Positions 42,212 to 51,076 of a DNA stretch of 53,841 nucleotides are shown here, one piece after another (position 1 is the first letter of the stretch; each line of letters starts with the position of its first letter). The stretch comes from Eubacteriales bacterium (GTDB lineage: Bacteria > Bacillota > Clostridia > Oscillospirales > CAG-272). The stretch spans positions 1 through 53,841 of the forward strand of contig JAHAZT010000027.1 of NCBI GenBank assembly GCA_018383975.1, given 5' to 3'. The notes under the pieces are model-generated. The model made no database searches. It saw only the letters and a program-made list of their open reading frames with translations, and was not told where the DNA came from. Position numbers and translations under genes: made by a program.

Positions 42212-43879
42212 TTAAAAGAGTCCGCTTATTCTGCCGCTTTCGTCAACGTCGATTTTCTCTGCCGCGGGAACCTTCGGAAGCCCGGGCATTGTCATAATGT
42301 CGCCCGTAAGAACGACAATAAATCCCGCTCCCGCCGAAACTTTTACGTTTTTTACGGCAACCGTGAAATGCTCAGGCGCGCCGAGCTTCTGCGGATCGTC
42401 CGAAAAGCTGTACTGCGTTTTAGCAATGCAGACGGGGAGCTTATCAAATCCGAGCGGCTCAAGCCTTTTTATCTGCTTTTCCGCGTTCGGAGAAAGCGCA
42501 ATGCCGTCGCCGCCGTACACCTTTTTCACAACCTGCTCTATTTTTTCTTTTATCGGACAGTCAAGATTGTATGCAAAATTGAAGTTGCTTTCCTCATCGC
42601 AAAGACGGACAACCTCTCTCGCAAGTTCTTCCCCGCCTTCTCCGCCCTTTGCCCATACCTCCGAAAGCACCGTATTTACTCCGAGCCTTCTGCACTCGTC
42701 GATCACGAGCGCAAGCTCTCTCTCTGTATCTGTCGGGAAGCGATTGACGGCAACAACGCACGGAAGTCCGTATACATTTTTTATGTTTGAAACGTGACGA
42801 AGCAGATTCGGCATACCGTTTCCGAGGGCTGTAAGATCCTCTTTTGCAAGGTCGGTCTTTGCTGCACCGCCATGCATTTTCAGCGCTCTGACCGTCGCAA
42901 CCACAACAACTGCCGAGGGCACAAGTCCCGCCGCACGGCACTTTATATCAAAGAATTTTTCCGCTCCGAGATCCGCGCCGAAGCCCGCCTCCGTGACGGC
43001 ATAGTCGCCTGTGGTAAGCGCGGTTTTCGTTGCAATTACGGAGTTACAGCCGTGTGCTATATTCGCAAAGGGTCCGCCGTGAATAATCGCCGGCGTACCT
43101 TCAAGCGTCTGAACGAGATTCGGAGAAAGCGCATCCTTGAGCAGTGCCGTCATTGCGCCTGCCGCTTTGAGGTCACCCGCGGTGATCGGCTTATCGTCAT
43201 AAGTATATCCTATGATTATATTTGAAAGTCGGTTTTTAAGGTCGGAAATCGAAGTCGCAAGACAGAAAACCGCCATTACCTCCGAAGCTACGGTTATATC
43301 GTAGCCGTCCTCTCTCGGCACGCCGCCCGTCATCCCGCCGATACCGTCTATAACACAGCGGAGCTGACGGTCATTCATATCAACGCAACGTTTCCATGTA
43401 ATCCTTTTCGGATCTATTCCGAGTGCATTTCCCTGATAAATGTGATTATCTATCATAGCCGCGAGGAGATTGTTTGCCGCGCCGATTGCATGAAAATCGC
43501 CCGTGAAATGCAGGTTTATATCCTCCATGGGAATGACCTGCGCATAGCCTCCGCCCGCCGCGCCGCCTTTGATGCCGAAAACAGGTCCGAGCGACGGCTC
43601 ACGAAGCGCGAGCACCGCATTTTTCCCTATTCTGCGAAGTCCGTCCGCAAGACCGATTGTGGTTGTGGTTTTGCCCTCTCCCGCAGGTGTCGGAGTTATA
43701 GCCGTGACCAAAATCAGCTTTCCCTTCGGATTATTATGCTCCGAAAGGAACGAAAGGTCGATTTTCGCCTTGGACTTACCGTAGGGCTCAATATATCTTT
43801 CGTCTATCCCCGCGGTTTTTGCGATTTCATAAATATTTTTGGGCTTTATCGACTGAGCTATTTCTATATCCGTCATCAT
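42212..43879 (-). CDS. fhs: formate-tetrahydrofolate ligase
   Basis: A 555-residue enzyme that makes 10-formyl-THF from formate, THF and ATP. The phosphate loop [16 protein letters not shown] (near 65-80) is typical, as are [23 protein letters not shown], the NxL..DNHIYQG and DMNDRQLR segments, and the [17 protein letters not shown] region. It supplies one-carbon units for purines and, in acetogens, the Wood-Ljungdahl path, for which nothing else is visible here. The ATG at 43879 (second frame Met) is spaced well from AGAGGTG. The GTG at 43888 overlaps that site. Its promoter faces glpK. Confidence 0.97.
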   Translation of the reverse strand: MMTDIEIAQSIKPKNIYEIAKTAGIDERYIEPYGKSKAKIDLSFLSEHNNPKGKLILVTAITPTPAGEGKTTTTIGLADGLRRIGKNAVLALREPSLGPVFGIKGGAAGGGYAQVIPMEDINLHFTGDFHAIGAANNLLAAMIDNHIYQGNALGIDPKRITWKRCVDMNDRQLRCVIDGIGGMTGGVPREDGYDITVASEVMAVFCLATSISDLKNRLSNIIIGYTYDDKPITAGDLKAAGAMTALLKDALSPNLVQTLEGTPAIIHGGPFANIAHGCNSVIATKTALTTGDYAVTEAGFGADLGAEKFFDIKCRAAGLVPSAVVVVATVRALKMHGGAAKTDLAKEDLTALGNGMPNLLRHVSNIKNVYGLPCVVAVNRFPTDTERELALVIDECRRLGVNTVLSEVWAKGGEGGEELAREVVRLCDEESNFNFAYNLDCPIKEKIEQVVKKVYGGDGIALSPNAEKQIKRLEPLGFDKLPVCIAKTQYSFSDDPQKLGAPEHFTVAVKNVKVSAGAGFIVVLTGDIMTMPGLPKVPAAEKIDVDESGRISGLF

Positions 43880-43911
43880 TTCGGTCACCTCTTTCAGATT
43901 TTATTTCTTAC

Positions 43912-43940
43912 ATTATACATTATTTTGCACACTTTGTAAA
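43912..43940 (-). promoter_or_regulatory. fhs promoter
   Basis: Minus-strand TTTACA (43940-43935), 17 bp, TATAAT (43917-43912). Confidence 0.82.
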
Positions 43941-44034
43941 GCGGAAATTTGAAACGGAATTTTTTATCGACGCAAAGGAGATTGCCGGAAAAGACGGAAA
44001 AACGAAAATCTTTGCGTTATGTTCAAAAATCATA

Positions 44035-44064
44035 TTGAAAAGAGTGGCTTCTATGTGTTAAAAT
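44035..44064 (+). promoter_or_regulatory. glpK promoter
   Basis: TTGAAA (44035-44040), 18 bp, TAAAAT (44059-44064). Upstream, between the divergent fhs and glpK promoters, lies an inverted repeat CGCAAAG (43973-43979) and CTTTGCG (about 44010-44016), a possible regulator site. Confidence 0.6.
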
Positions 44065-44085
44065 AAACAAAAAGGCGGTGATTTT

Positions 44086-45567
44086 TTGAAAAAATATATT
44101 CTCGCTCTCGACGAAGGCACAACAAGCGCAAGGAGTATCCTTTTTGATAAAAGCCTTTCCGTCGTCAGCATGGCGCAACACGAGTTCACACAGTTTTATC
44201 CGAAGCCCGGCTGGGTTGAGCATGACCCTATGCAGATATATGCGTCGCAATATGCGTCGCTTACGGAATGTATTGCGAAAAGCGGCATTTCCGCAGACGA
44301 AATAGCCGGCATAGGTATAACCAATCAGCGCGAGACAACCGTTGTCTGGGACAAAAATACCGGCAAGCCCGTATATAACGCAATCGTCTGGCAATGTCGC
44401 AGGACGGCGGACATTTGCGAAACACTCAGGCAAAACGGCTATTCCGATTATATAAAAAAGACAACCGGTCTCCGTATAGACGCTTATTTCAGCGGCACAA
44501 AGCTGAAATGGATCCTTGACAACGTCGAAGGCGCGCGCGAGAAAGCCGAGCGCGGCGACCTCCTCTTCGGAACGGTAGACACCTGGCTTTTATGGAAGCT
44601 GACAGACGGAAAATCGTTCTGCACGGACAGAACAAACGCATCGCGCACTATGATGTGCAATCTCGAAACGGGCGAATGGGACGACGGACTTCTCAAAATG
44701 CTCGATATTCCCCGCACAATGCTTCCCGAAATACGTTCGTCGGGCGAGATATACGGATATATGGACTTGATGGGCGCACGGGTTCCGATTTGCGGAATGG
44801 CGGGCGACCAGCAAGCGGCGCTTTTCGGTCAGGGCTGCTACGAAGCGGGCGACGTCAAAAATACTTACGGCACCGGATGTTTCCTCCTTGCGCATACCGG
44901 CAGCGAAAGAATTGAAAGCCGGAGCGGACTCATCACAACGGCGGCGGCGACGGAAAAAGGTCGCGCGCCGGAGTATGCCCTTGAAGGCAGCGTTTTTGTC
45001 GCGGGAGCGATAGTCCAATGGTTGCGTGACGAAATGCGTCTTATTTCAGACTCTGCCGACAGCGAATATTTCGCACGGAAGGTCAGCGACACGGGAGGGG
45101 TTTACATCGTTCCCGCATTTTCGGGTCTCGGCGCACCGTATTGGGATATGCAGGCAAGAGGTGCCATCTTCGGGCTGACAAGAGGAACCGGCAGAAGTCA
45201 TATTATCCGTGCCGCACTTGAGTCGGTTGCGTATCAGAGCGACGATATGCTTTGCGCCATGGAAAGCGATATGGGCAAGCCTCTCACTTCGCTTAAAGTC
45301 GACGGAGGAATGTCCTCAAACGGATTTTTAATGCAGTTTCAAAGCGACATTTCAAAAATAACCGTCGTTCGTTCGGAGCTTAAAGAGGCGACTGCTGCGG
45401 GAGCGGCGGCACTTGCGGGACTGGCTGTCGGTTTGTTTGAAAGCAGAGCCGAGCTTATATCTCTTATGAAAGAAAAGGAAAAATTCGAGCCGAGCATGAC
45501 AGACGAAAAACGCTCCGGACTTTTGTCCGGCTGGCACAGAGCCGTTAATTCGTGCAGGGGATTTTAA
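44086..45567 (+). CDS. glpK: glycerol kinase
   Basis: A 493-residue FGGY kinase phosphorylating glycerol to sn-glycerol-3-phosphate. Motifs: [63 protein letters not shown], and the FGGY signature around [18 protein letters not shown]. The TTG start at 44086 is strongly supported by AAGGCGGTGA 4-5 nt upstream and by the conserved [12 protein letters not shown] opening. The next gene, a lipase, follows by 10 bp, so glycerol could come from monoacylglycerol hydrolysis. GlpF is not in the window. Confidence 0.97.
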   Translation: MKKYILALDEGTTSARSILFDKSLSVVSMAQHEFTQFYPKPGWVEHDPMQIYASQYASLTECIAKSGISADEIAGIGITNQRETTVVWDKNTGKPVYNAIVWQCRRTADICETLRQNGYSDYIKKTTGLRIDAYFSGTKLKWILDNVEGAREKAERGDLLFGTVDTWLLWKLTDGKSFCTDRTNASRTMMCNLETGEWDDGLLKMLDIPRTMLPEIRSSGEIYGYMDLMGARVPICGMAGDQQAALFGQGCYEAGDVKNTYGTGCFLLAHTGSERIESRSGLITTAAATEKGRAPEYALEGSVFVAGAIVQWLRDEMRLISDSADSEYFARKVSDTGGVYIVPAFSGLGAPYWDMQARGAIFGLTRGTGRSHIIRAALESVAYQSDDMLCAMESDMGKPLTSLKVDGGMSSNGFLMQFQSDISKITVVRSELKEATAAGAAALAGLAVGLFESRAELISLMKEKEKFEPSMTDEKRSGLLSGWHRAVNSCRGF

Positions 45568-45577
45568 GGAGGAAAAA

Positions 45578-46489
45578 ATGAGCATTACAATAAACAAAGA
45601 ATTTGTTCCGTCGTCTGACGGAATCCATGCTCTTTCCGGAAAAGTATATATTCCTGAAGAAAATCCGAAAGGACTTTTTCACGTTGTTCACGGGATGACA
45701 GAGCATATCGAACGGTATGATTTCTTTATGCGCAAGCTCGCAGAGGACGGTTACATCTGCTTCGGATACGACCATCTCGGCCACGGAACAACCGCCAAAA
45801 ATGCAGCCGAACTGGGCTTTATTGCACACAAGAACGGATGGGATCATCTCGCGAAGGACGTTTCCGTCTTTGCCGAAGCAATGAAGAAAAAATACGGGGA
45901 AACACTTCCCTATTACCTTATGGGACACAGCATGGGATCGTTTGTGTCAAGGCTTGCTGCGGAAAAATATATAAAACCGGATAAGTTTATAATCATGGGG
46001 ACGGGTGGCCCGAACCCCTCTGCCGGAATCGGGCTTATTGCAATCGACATAGCAAAAATTTTCAGAGGCGAAAAGTATATTTCAAAGACGATAGACAATC
46101 TCGCCTTCGGATCGTTCAATTCGCATTTCGAAGACGAAAACGACCCGATTGCATGGCTGACAAAGGACAAAGAACAGAAAGAAAAATATGCCGCCGACCC
46201 GTTCTGCACCTTCAAATTCACATTGAGCGCCATGCACGACCTTGTCACCCTCAACAAAAAGGCAAATCGCGCGGCGTGGTTCAGAAGCATAAAAATGCCG
46301 GTGCTTATTGTTTCCGGCTCCGACGACCCCGTCGGCGACTACGGAAAAGGCGTAACCAAAGTTTATGAAAAACTGAAAAAAGCGGGTTGCGACGTTCAAA
46401 TCAAGCTTTATGAAAACTGTCGTCACGAAATTTTGAACGACACCTGCCGAGATGAAGTCGTGCGGGATATTGAAAACTTTATAGCCTGA
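45578..46489 (+). CDS. alpha/beta hydrolase, monoacylglycerol lipase-like
   Basis: A 303-residue serine hydrolase of the Hydrolase_4/S33 group. HGMTEHIERY forms the oxyanion region, GHSMGS is the nucleophile elbow (near Ser114-116), SGSDDPVGDYG carries the acidic residue, and CRHEIL gives the catalytic His. No signal peptide, so intracellular or membrane-associated. Close placement after glpK supports a role in releasing glycerol from monoglycerides, but related enzymes include lysophospholipases. SD AGGAGG precedes the ATG. Confidence 0.88.
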   Translation: MSITINKEFVPSSDGIHALSGKVYIPEENPKGLFHVVHGMTEHIERYDFFMRKLAEDGYICFGYDHLGHGTTAKNAAELGFIAHKNGWDHLAKDVSVFAEAMKKKYGETLPYYLMGHSMGSFVSRLAAEKYIKPDKFIIMGTGGPNPSAGIGLIAIDIAKIFRGEKYISKTIDNLAFGSFNSHFEDENDPIAWLTKDKEQKEKYAADPFCTFKFTLSAMHDLVTLNKKANRAAWFRSIKMPVLIVSGSDDPVGDYGKGVTKVYEKLKKAGCDVQIKLYENCRHEILNDTCRDEVVRDIENFIA

Positions 46490-46491
46490 TT

Positions 46492-46519
46492 AAAAAGGAA
46501 CCCGCAAGGGCTCCTTTTT
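46492..46519 (+). terminator. terminator of glpK-lipase
   Basis: Stem AAAAAGGAACCC / GGGCTCCTTTTT with an internal A-C mismatch and GCAA loop, starting 3 bp after the lipase stop. Confidence 0.85.
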
Positions 46520-46530
46520 CTTATGACAGA

Positions 46531-46561
46531 AAAAACAGGGACAAAATCGTCCCTGTTTTTT
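46531..46561. terminator. second, bidirectional terminator
   Basis: Perfect 12-bp stem AAAAACAGGGAC / GTCCCTGTTTTT, 6-nt loop, T-run. Sits between convergent transcription units, so it can act in both directions. Confidence 0.85.
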
Positions 46562-46569
46562 GATTGCAA

Positions 46570-46756
46570 AAATGATAACAGGTCAGTACAAAACCGCACA
46601 AGACCGGTAACCAAAGCTTCTTTTGCCTACTTCTCCTCTCAAAAGAGATCGACACCCGTTTTTTTACCTATTGCCGTCTGCGCAGATGATAAGAGGTCTG
46701 CGGAAAACAATAAATAAAGCTTCTTTTGCCTACTTTTCTTCTCGAAGAAAAGTAGG
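46570..46756. repeat. imperfect direct repeat with a terminal hairpin, non-coding
   Basis: Two related copies of about 70-75 bp (about 46570-46642 and 46686-46743). Each has an 'ATGATAA(C/G)AGGTC' start and an almost identical AAAGCTTCTTTTGCCTACTT core (46613-46632 and 46717-46736). The second copy ends in a 13-bp perfect hairpin CCTACTTTTCTTC / GAAGAAAAGTAGG with a 2-nt centre (46729-46756), which also sits next to the stop codon of the TPM gene. The first copy lacks this arm. It may be a dispersed intergenic element or an odd terminator. No coding frame supports a gene. Confidence 0.6.
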
Positions 46757-47515
46757 TCAGAATTTGCCGCCGCCACCGCCGTGAGACGAGCCGGACGAGG
46801 ATGTATGCGATCCGCCGCTGCTACTGCTGCTTTCGGTCTGACGTCTGACGCGGGAAACCGTCCTGTAAAGGAAGATGTCTTTTGCCGATTTGAGATTAAG
46901 ACTGTCCTTGACGACGTAGTCGTCCGCCTTTGCTTTGGAGCTGACGCTGTTGAGTTGCTTTTTATATTTTGCCATTATCACAAACGATATTATAATGCCG
47001 GCAATGAGAGCGACAAGAATAAACCTCGGAGCATTCCGGGTAAACAGCAACGCTCCGCTGCCGGTACCCTCCATCATGCCCTCGCATGTGTCCGCATAGG
47101 AAACAAAAGCAGAGTAGTAATTGCCTTTTTTGACGTCCGAAAGAATCATCTTGCCGATCGTTTCGTATTTGACCTTATCCTCGCACGAGCCTTTGGTCGA
47201 AACGTACCAATCCCGCTCCGACATATTGATGAGCAGAAGCACGCCGTCATCGCCGTAGCCGTTATAATCGAAATAGTCGTCGGCATATTCCATCGGGGTC
47301 TTTGACCCTATTGAATTTTCCGTCACAACCACTATATTTGCGCGGAGACGGTCACTGACGGCGGAAAGATGCTTTTCAAGATCCGATTTCTCGTCATATG
47401 TAAGAAGGTTTGCATTGTCAATAACGAGCGGAGGTCTTCCTGCCGCCGCAAAGCATGGGAAAACCGTCAACGCAATCAGAATTACAGAAAATACAAGCGA
47501 TAAATATTTTTTCAT
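46757..47515 (-). CDS. TPM-domain membrane protein (YdjH-like)
   Basis: A 252-residue protein with a signal sequence (MKKYLSLVFSVILIALTVFPCFAAA), an extracytoplasmic TPM domain (about 28-150: VIDNANLLTYDEKSDLEKHL; NGYGDDGVLLLINMSERDWYVST), one transmembrane helix (FILVALIAGIIISFVIMAKY) and a Ser/Gly-rich tail ending GGGGGKF. TPM domains occur in phosphatase-like and photosystem-repair proteins and in Bacillus YdjH. It lies 12 bp after the zinc-ribbon gene and belongs to the SPFH module. The ATG at 47515 follows GAGAGGTGA; the frame start at 47524 overlaps it. Confidence 0.85.
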   Translation of the reverse strand: MKKYLSLVFSVILIALTVFPCFAAAGRPPLVIDNANLLTYDEKSDLEKHLSAVSDRLRANIVVVTENSIGSKTPMEYADDYFDYNGYGDDGVLLLINMSERDWYVSTKGSCEDKVKYETIGKMILSDVKKGNYYSAFVSYADTCEGMMEGTGSGALLFTRNAPRFILVALIAGIIISFVIMAKYKKQLNSVSSKAKADDYVVKDSLNLKSAKDIFLYRTVSRVRRQTESSSSSGGSHTSSSGSSHGGGGGKF

Positions 47516-47527
47516 AGCCGTCACCTC

Positions 47528-48610
47528 TCAAAGCAGGGATATAAGCGAGATTATGCCGAACGCAACCGCGCTTACAATGCCGGCGTATAATCCCCACCAT
47601 TTCCAGTATGCGCCCTTATCCATCGGCAGATTGCCGACCATTTTTCCAGTCTGACCGTTCATCGCAAAGGTATATTTATTGCCCCTCCACGTTGTATTCA
47701 GAAGCCATACGGGATAAAGCGCATAACGCGTTCTTCTGCCGTTTATGCCTATATTGCTGTGCTCTGTTCTGAGAGTTGCATATCCGCGTGCAGTCGACTG
47801 AAAACAGTCTTCCGTGCTTTTTCTTATGCGCTTATTGGCGCGTCCGATGCTTTCGTCTCTCGAAACGTCATATTTATCCGCGAGATAGCCGGCAAGGTAT
47901 GCCGTCTGAAAATCAACGGCTTCCGAAGCGTTGAACGGCTCGACCGACTCCATAAGGTCATCTGCCATTTTGCTCGACCCGTCGACCGGAACGTTTTCAA
48001 AATCAAGCGTTCCCTTTCTGAACACGGAAAAATAACTCGTTTCCGTATAGTTATAGCTTGAATCGCTCCAGGTGCGAACCTTTGTGCCTCTGTATCTTAT
48101 ATCGGCATCGACGTCGGAGTCGAAAAGCCAGAACGGAACGTAAATTCCTTTTATCTCGTCTATATGATTTTCATCCTTGAACACCTTCGGAAGAAGTTTT
48201 TTCCCCGAAAAATGTTCAAGCAGTTTTTTCTTTGCCTCTTCTTTTCCGAACCTGAAAGGGATTACGCAGTCGGGCTTGAGCATTCCGCCGAGTCTTTCCG
48301 TCAGGACGACGGGGTTGCCGCAGAACGGACAACTCGTTGCCGAGGTGTTTTCGTCGCAGACGATTTCTCCTCCGCAGGAATTGCATACGTAAGCGCGGAC
48401 GCCTTCGTCCTCGCTCCATTCTGTTTCGGGAGTGTCCTCCCATTTCGCCTCTTTTTCGTCATCGCTTTCCGAAAGTGCCTCATCATACGATTTAAGATCT
48501 TCAACCTCAAATTCCGTATCGCAATACGGGCATTTCAGCTTCTGAATTTTGCTGTCAAAGCTGATCGCTCCGCCGCAACACGGGCATTTGTATTCTATAA
48601 TATCTGCCAT
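47528..48610 (-). CDS. zinc-ribbon membrane protein (YdjG-like)
   Basis: A 360-residue protein with two N-terminal zinc ribbons (CPCCGG..CPYC at about 9-30; CNSCGG..CPFC at about 75-100), a middle beta-rich domain (FDSDVDADIRYRG; DVSRDESIGRANKRI) and C-terminal transmembrane helix or helices (WWGLYAGIVSAVAFGIISLISLL). It resembles Bacillus YdjG, which works with YdjH/YdjI at the membrane under envelope stress. ATG has GGAG upstream. It lies between the SPFH and TPM genes on one strand. Confidence 0.85.
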   Translation of the reverse strand: MADIIEYKCPCCGGAISFDSKIQKLKCPYCDTEFEVEDLKSYDEALSESDDEKEAKWEDTPETEWSEDEGVRAYVCNSCGGEIVCDENTSATSCPFCGNPVVLTERLGGMLKPDCVIPFRFGKEEAKKKLLEHFSGKKLLPKVFKDENHIDEIKGIYVPFWLFDSDVDADIRYRGTKVRTWSDSSYNYTETSYFSVFRKGTLDFENVPVDGSSKMADDLMESVEPFNASEAVDFQTAYLAGYLADKYDVSRDESIGRANKRIRKSTEDCFQSTARGYATLRTEHSNIGINGRRTRYALYPVWLLNTTWRGNKYTFAMNGQTGKMVGNLPMDKGAYWKWWGLYAGIVSAVAFGIISLISLL

Positions 48611-48676
48611 AAAAATGTTTTCTCCTCCGTATATGCCCGCGGGAAAGGCAAAACTGTCTTTCCCGCAGTAAATATA

Positions 48677-50005
48677 TTATTTCTTGTCGTTATCGTCGAA
48701 GATGTCGCCGCATTCGGGACAGAACTTCGGCGGATGCGCGGGATCCTCAGGCTCCCAGCCGCATTTATCGCAACGGAAAAGCGGTGCGCCTTCGGGCTTC
48801 TTCGTTCCGCATTCGGAGCAGAATTTGCCTTTGTTTCCCGTGGCTCCGCAGGACGGACAAGTCCAGCCGTCTTCGGGCTTTTTGGCTCCGCACTCCGTGC
48901 AGAATTTTCCTGTGACCGTCGCGCCGCAACTGCATTTCCATGCGTCTGCGGGAGCGGAAGCGGGTGCTACCGGTGCCTGCGGCTGCTGCTGTCTTGCCTG
49001 CTGACCCATCTGATACAGGTTCTGAGCATTCATTCCGCCTGCCTGAGTTGCCATTCCCAAGCCCATAAAGCCCATCATTGCGCCGTTATCGTTTGCGGCA
49101 GCAGCTTTCATAGCCTCTGCCTGTGCGCCGACGAGAGTTGCCGCGCCCATTGAAGGATCGCGGAGGATAGCCGCGTGCTGAGCCTTCTTTATAAGCTCTG
49201 CGTCCTCTTCGGGAAGCGTTACGGATCCGAGTGCAATGCTGACAACCTGAAGTCCTCTGAGCTCGCCCCACTTTGCCGAAAGTGCGCTGTTCATCGCATT
49301 TTCAAGGTCTGTATTGTGAGCGACTATCTGGTTGGGACGGAGTCCGAGCTCGGAAAGTCTTCCGAAAGCGGGCTGAAGCGCGCTGATGAACTCGGTTTTG
49401 AGCTGACCGTCGATAGTGTCTCTTGTGTATGCCTTTTCAACGTTTCCGCAAACGTTTGTATAGAAAAGAAGCGGGTCTGCGATTTTGTAAGAATAAACGC
49501 CGGAGCAACGAACGGAAACGTCGATATCAAGACCGATGTTTCTGTCAACAACCCTGAACGGAATGGGGTTCGGAGTGCCGAACTTGTTATCAATGAGTTC
49601 CTTTGTGTTGAAATAATAAACTCTCTGATCCTTGCCGGTATCGCCGCCGTATGTAAAGCGTTTACCGATGGTTTTGAACGTATCCAATATTCCCTTGCCG
49701 AGGGAGCCTGTGAAAATGCTGGGTTCCGTTGACTTGTCGTATGTGAACTGACCGGGCTCGGCACATACTTCAACGATTTTTCCCTGCTCGACAATCATCA
49801 TACACTGACCGTCCGCAACGGCAATGCCCGAACCGTTTGAAATGATATTGTCATTTCCCTTTGTGTTTGACGAACGACCGGTAATGCGTTTTTCACCCTT
49901 TACCATAAGAGTATCCGATGAGAGAGCGTCGCAATAGAAAAACTCCTTCCATTGATCAGCAAGCGTACCGCCGACGGCTCCCGAAAGTGCTTTGATAAGT
50001 CCCAT
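48677..50005 (-). CDS. SPFH-domain protein with C-terminal zinc ribbons (YdjI-like)
   Basis: A 442-residue cytoplasmic protein. The N-terminal part is an SPFH/virion-core-like domain (about 1-290: VADGQCMMIVEQGKIVEVCAEPG; PIPFRVVDRNIGLDIDVSVRCSG). An Ala/Met/Gln-rich linker follows, then three or more zinc ribbons near 360-440 (CSCGATVTGKFCTECG, CPSCGATGNKGKFCSECG, CDKCG..CPECG). SPFH proteins build membrane-associated scaffolds. In Bacillus the YdjG-YdjH-YdjI group anchors PspA during envelope stress. No pspA is present here. SD GGAGG precedes the ATG. The first gene of the module. Confidence 0.88.
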   Translation of the reverse strand: MGLIKALSGAVGGTLADQWKEFFYCDALSSDTLMVKGEKRITGRSSNTKGNDNIISNGSGIAVADGQCMMIVEQGKIVEVCAEPGQFTYDKSTEPSIFTGSLGKGILDTFKTIGKRFTYGGDTGKDQRVYYFNTKELIDNKFGTPNPIPFRVVDRNIGLDIDVSVRCSGVYSYKIADPLLFYTNVCGNVEKAYTRDTIDGQLKTEFISALQPAFGRLSELGLRPNQIVAHNTDLENAMNSALSAKWGELRGLQVVSIALGSVTLPEEDAELIKKAQHAAILRDPSMGAATLVGAQAEAMKAAAANDNGAMMGFMGLGMATQAGGMNAQNLYQMGQQARQQQPQAPVAPASAPADAWKCSCGATVTGKFCTECGAKKPEDGWTCPSCGATGNKGKFCSECGTKKPEGAPLFRCDKCGWEPEDPAHPPKFCPECGDIFDDNDKK

Positions 50006-50064
50006 AACTGTTTTTCCTCCGTTTTTATTATTTGCGGATACGCCTTCGTACCCTTTATAGATTT

Positions 50065-50070
50065 ATTATA
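50065..50070 (-). promoter_or_regulatory. -10 box upstream of the SPFH module
   Basis: Perfect TATAAT on the minus strand; the -35 at 17 bp (TTGCTT) is poor, so this is tentative. Confidence 0.4.
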
Positions 50071-50126
50071 CATCAAAGCGCGCAAAAAAGCAACAACGAT
50101 TTTCAAATGATTGTGAATTTTTTCTC

Positions 50127-50155
50127 TTGATTATATCATGTGTTTATGATAATAT
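50127..50155 (+). promoter_or_regulatory. promoter of the yfcE-like gene
   Basis: TTGATT (50127-50132), 17 bp, TAATAT (50150-50155). Confidence 0.6.
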
Positions 50156-50227
50156 TATACAGTCGGCAAAATTCAGCATTTTACGAATGTATCTGCAACA
50201 TCATAAACCGAAAGTGAGGATATTTAT

Positions 50228-50773
50228 ATGAAGCTTATGGTTGCCTCCGATATTCACGGGTCGGGATTGTTTTGCGAAAAGCTCATTGAGGCGTACAACG
50301 CCGAGCAGCCGGATAAGCTCGTTCTCCTCGGAGATCTGCTCTATCACGGTCCGAGAAACGATATCCCCGGCGGATACGACACAAGAAAAGTCGCCGCAAT
50401 GCTCAACGGAATAAAAGAAAGCATCATCTGCGTTCGCGGAAACTGTGACAGCGAGGTTGATCAGATGGTTCTCGATTTTCCCATAATGGCGGATTATGCC
50501 CTGCTTTATGTCGGCGGAAGAACTGTTTTTGCAACGCACGGTCATCTTTTCGATGACGATAATCCCCCGAAAATGGCGGGCAACTTTATCCTCCTCTGCG
50601 GGCATACACACGTCCCCGCCTGCGATGATCACGGCTCGTTTTTATATGTCAATCCGGGCTCCGTGTCAATCCCCAAGCTCAATTCCGACAGAGGCTACAT
50701 TGTTATGACCGAAAACGAAATAATATGGAAAACCATCGGCGGCACGGCTTATAAAAAAGTCGATTTGAAATAA
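50228..50773 (+). CDS. YfcE/MJ0936-family phosphodiesterase
   Basis: A 181-residue calcineurin-like metallophosphoesterase: SDIHG (dimetal site), GDLLYHGPRN, RGNCDS, THGH and GHTHVP, with a final NPGSV. Family members hydrolyse phosphodiesters and small phosphate compounds with Mn2+ or Ni2+; the physiological substrate is rarely known. GTGAGG lies before the ATG. Confidence 0.9.
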   Translation: MKLMVASDIHGSGLFCEKLIEAYNAEQPDKLVLLGDLLYHGPRNDIPGGYDTRKVAAMLNGIKESIICVRGNCDSEVDQMVLDFPIMADYALLYVGGRTVFATHGHLFDDDNPPKMAGNFILLCGHTHVPACDDHGSFLYVNPGSVSIPKLNSDRGYIVMTENEIIWKTIGGTAYKKVDLK

Positions 50774-50809
50774 AATTCCGAAAAATTGCACATTTTTTCG
50801 TTTTTTCTC

Positions 50810-50838
50810 TTGACAAGCCCCTTCCTTTGTGATATCAT
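50810..50838 (+). promoter_or_regulatory. promoter of the metQNI leader
   Basis: TTGACA (50810-50815), 17 bp, TATCAT (50833-50838). The expected +1 is near 50845, which gives a leader of about 230 nt before metQ. Confidence 0.85.
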
Positions 50839-50871
50839 ACGTCCATATTTATCCGCAGGGAGGAACACGTG

Positions 50872-50973
50872 ATGCTTACAGCGCTTACGCTTAAAGAGAT
50901 GATAATGTGCATGTCTATGATGCAAGCCGAAGATTGCTGTATCATACGTTTCCGCACGCAAAAAAACGTTTGA
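50872..50973 (+). CDS. Met/Cys-rich leader peptide of metQNI
   Basis: A 33-codon ORF with a strong SD (GGAGG at 50859-50863, 8-nt spacer) that lies between the promoter and the intrinsic terminator upstream of metQ. Beyond the initiator there are five Met codons in residues 10-17 (MIMCMSMM), and Cys codons at 13, 22 and 23. The peptide is not a plausible protein domain. Its place, its SD and its codon content match a leader peptide whose translation senses charged tRNA-Met (and maybe tRNA-Cys). I prefer the ATG at 50872; a GTG precedes it directly in frame. Confidence 0.8.
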   Translation: MLTALTLKEMIMCMSMMQAEDCCIIRFRTQKNV

Positions 50974-51039
50974 TCCCAAAGCGGATAATGTAAAAATAAA
51001 GCAATCTTCGGAAGCCGTTTTTTCAGGCTTCCGTTTTTT
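50927..51039 (+). promoter_or_regulatory. attenuator: antiterminator helix and intrinsic terminator
   Basis: Within the leader ORF, CCGAAGATTGCT (50927-50938) is perfectly complementary over 12 nt to AGCAATCTTCGG (51000-51011). The second strand shares its last three bases (CGG, 51009-51011) with the 5' arm of the terminator, CGGAAGCC (51009-51016) with GGCTTCCG (51026-51033), loop 9 nt, then six T's. The two structures therefore compete. A ribosome halted at the first internal Met codon (50899) would leave 50927-50938 free to pair. A ribosome that moves on would cover it. Folding order and strength have not been calculated. Confidence 0.65.
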
Positions 51040-51076
51040 GTTTTCAAAATTATTTTTCTCAAAGGAGATTTCAAAA

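Noticed and set aside
46492..46561. Small RNA gene between the two terminators
   Set aside because: Both hairpins read as terminators of convergent units; no promoter between them.
48164..49153. Plus-strand frame of 329 codons opposite the SPFH and zinc-ribbon genes
   Set aside because: Cys- and Phe-rich antisense of zinc ribbons; no start site and no fold.
50774..51076. S-box, T-box or other known riboswitch upstream of metQ
   Set aside because: I see neither the S-box conserved core nor a T-box bulge (GGTGG) with tRNA-like specifier loop; a short Met-rich ORF explains the leader better.
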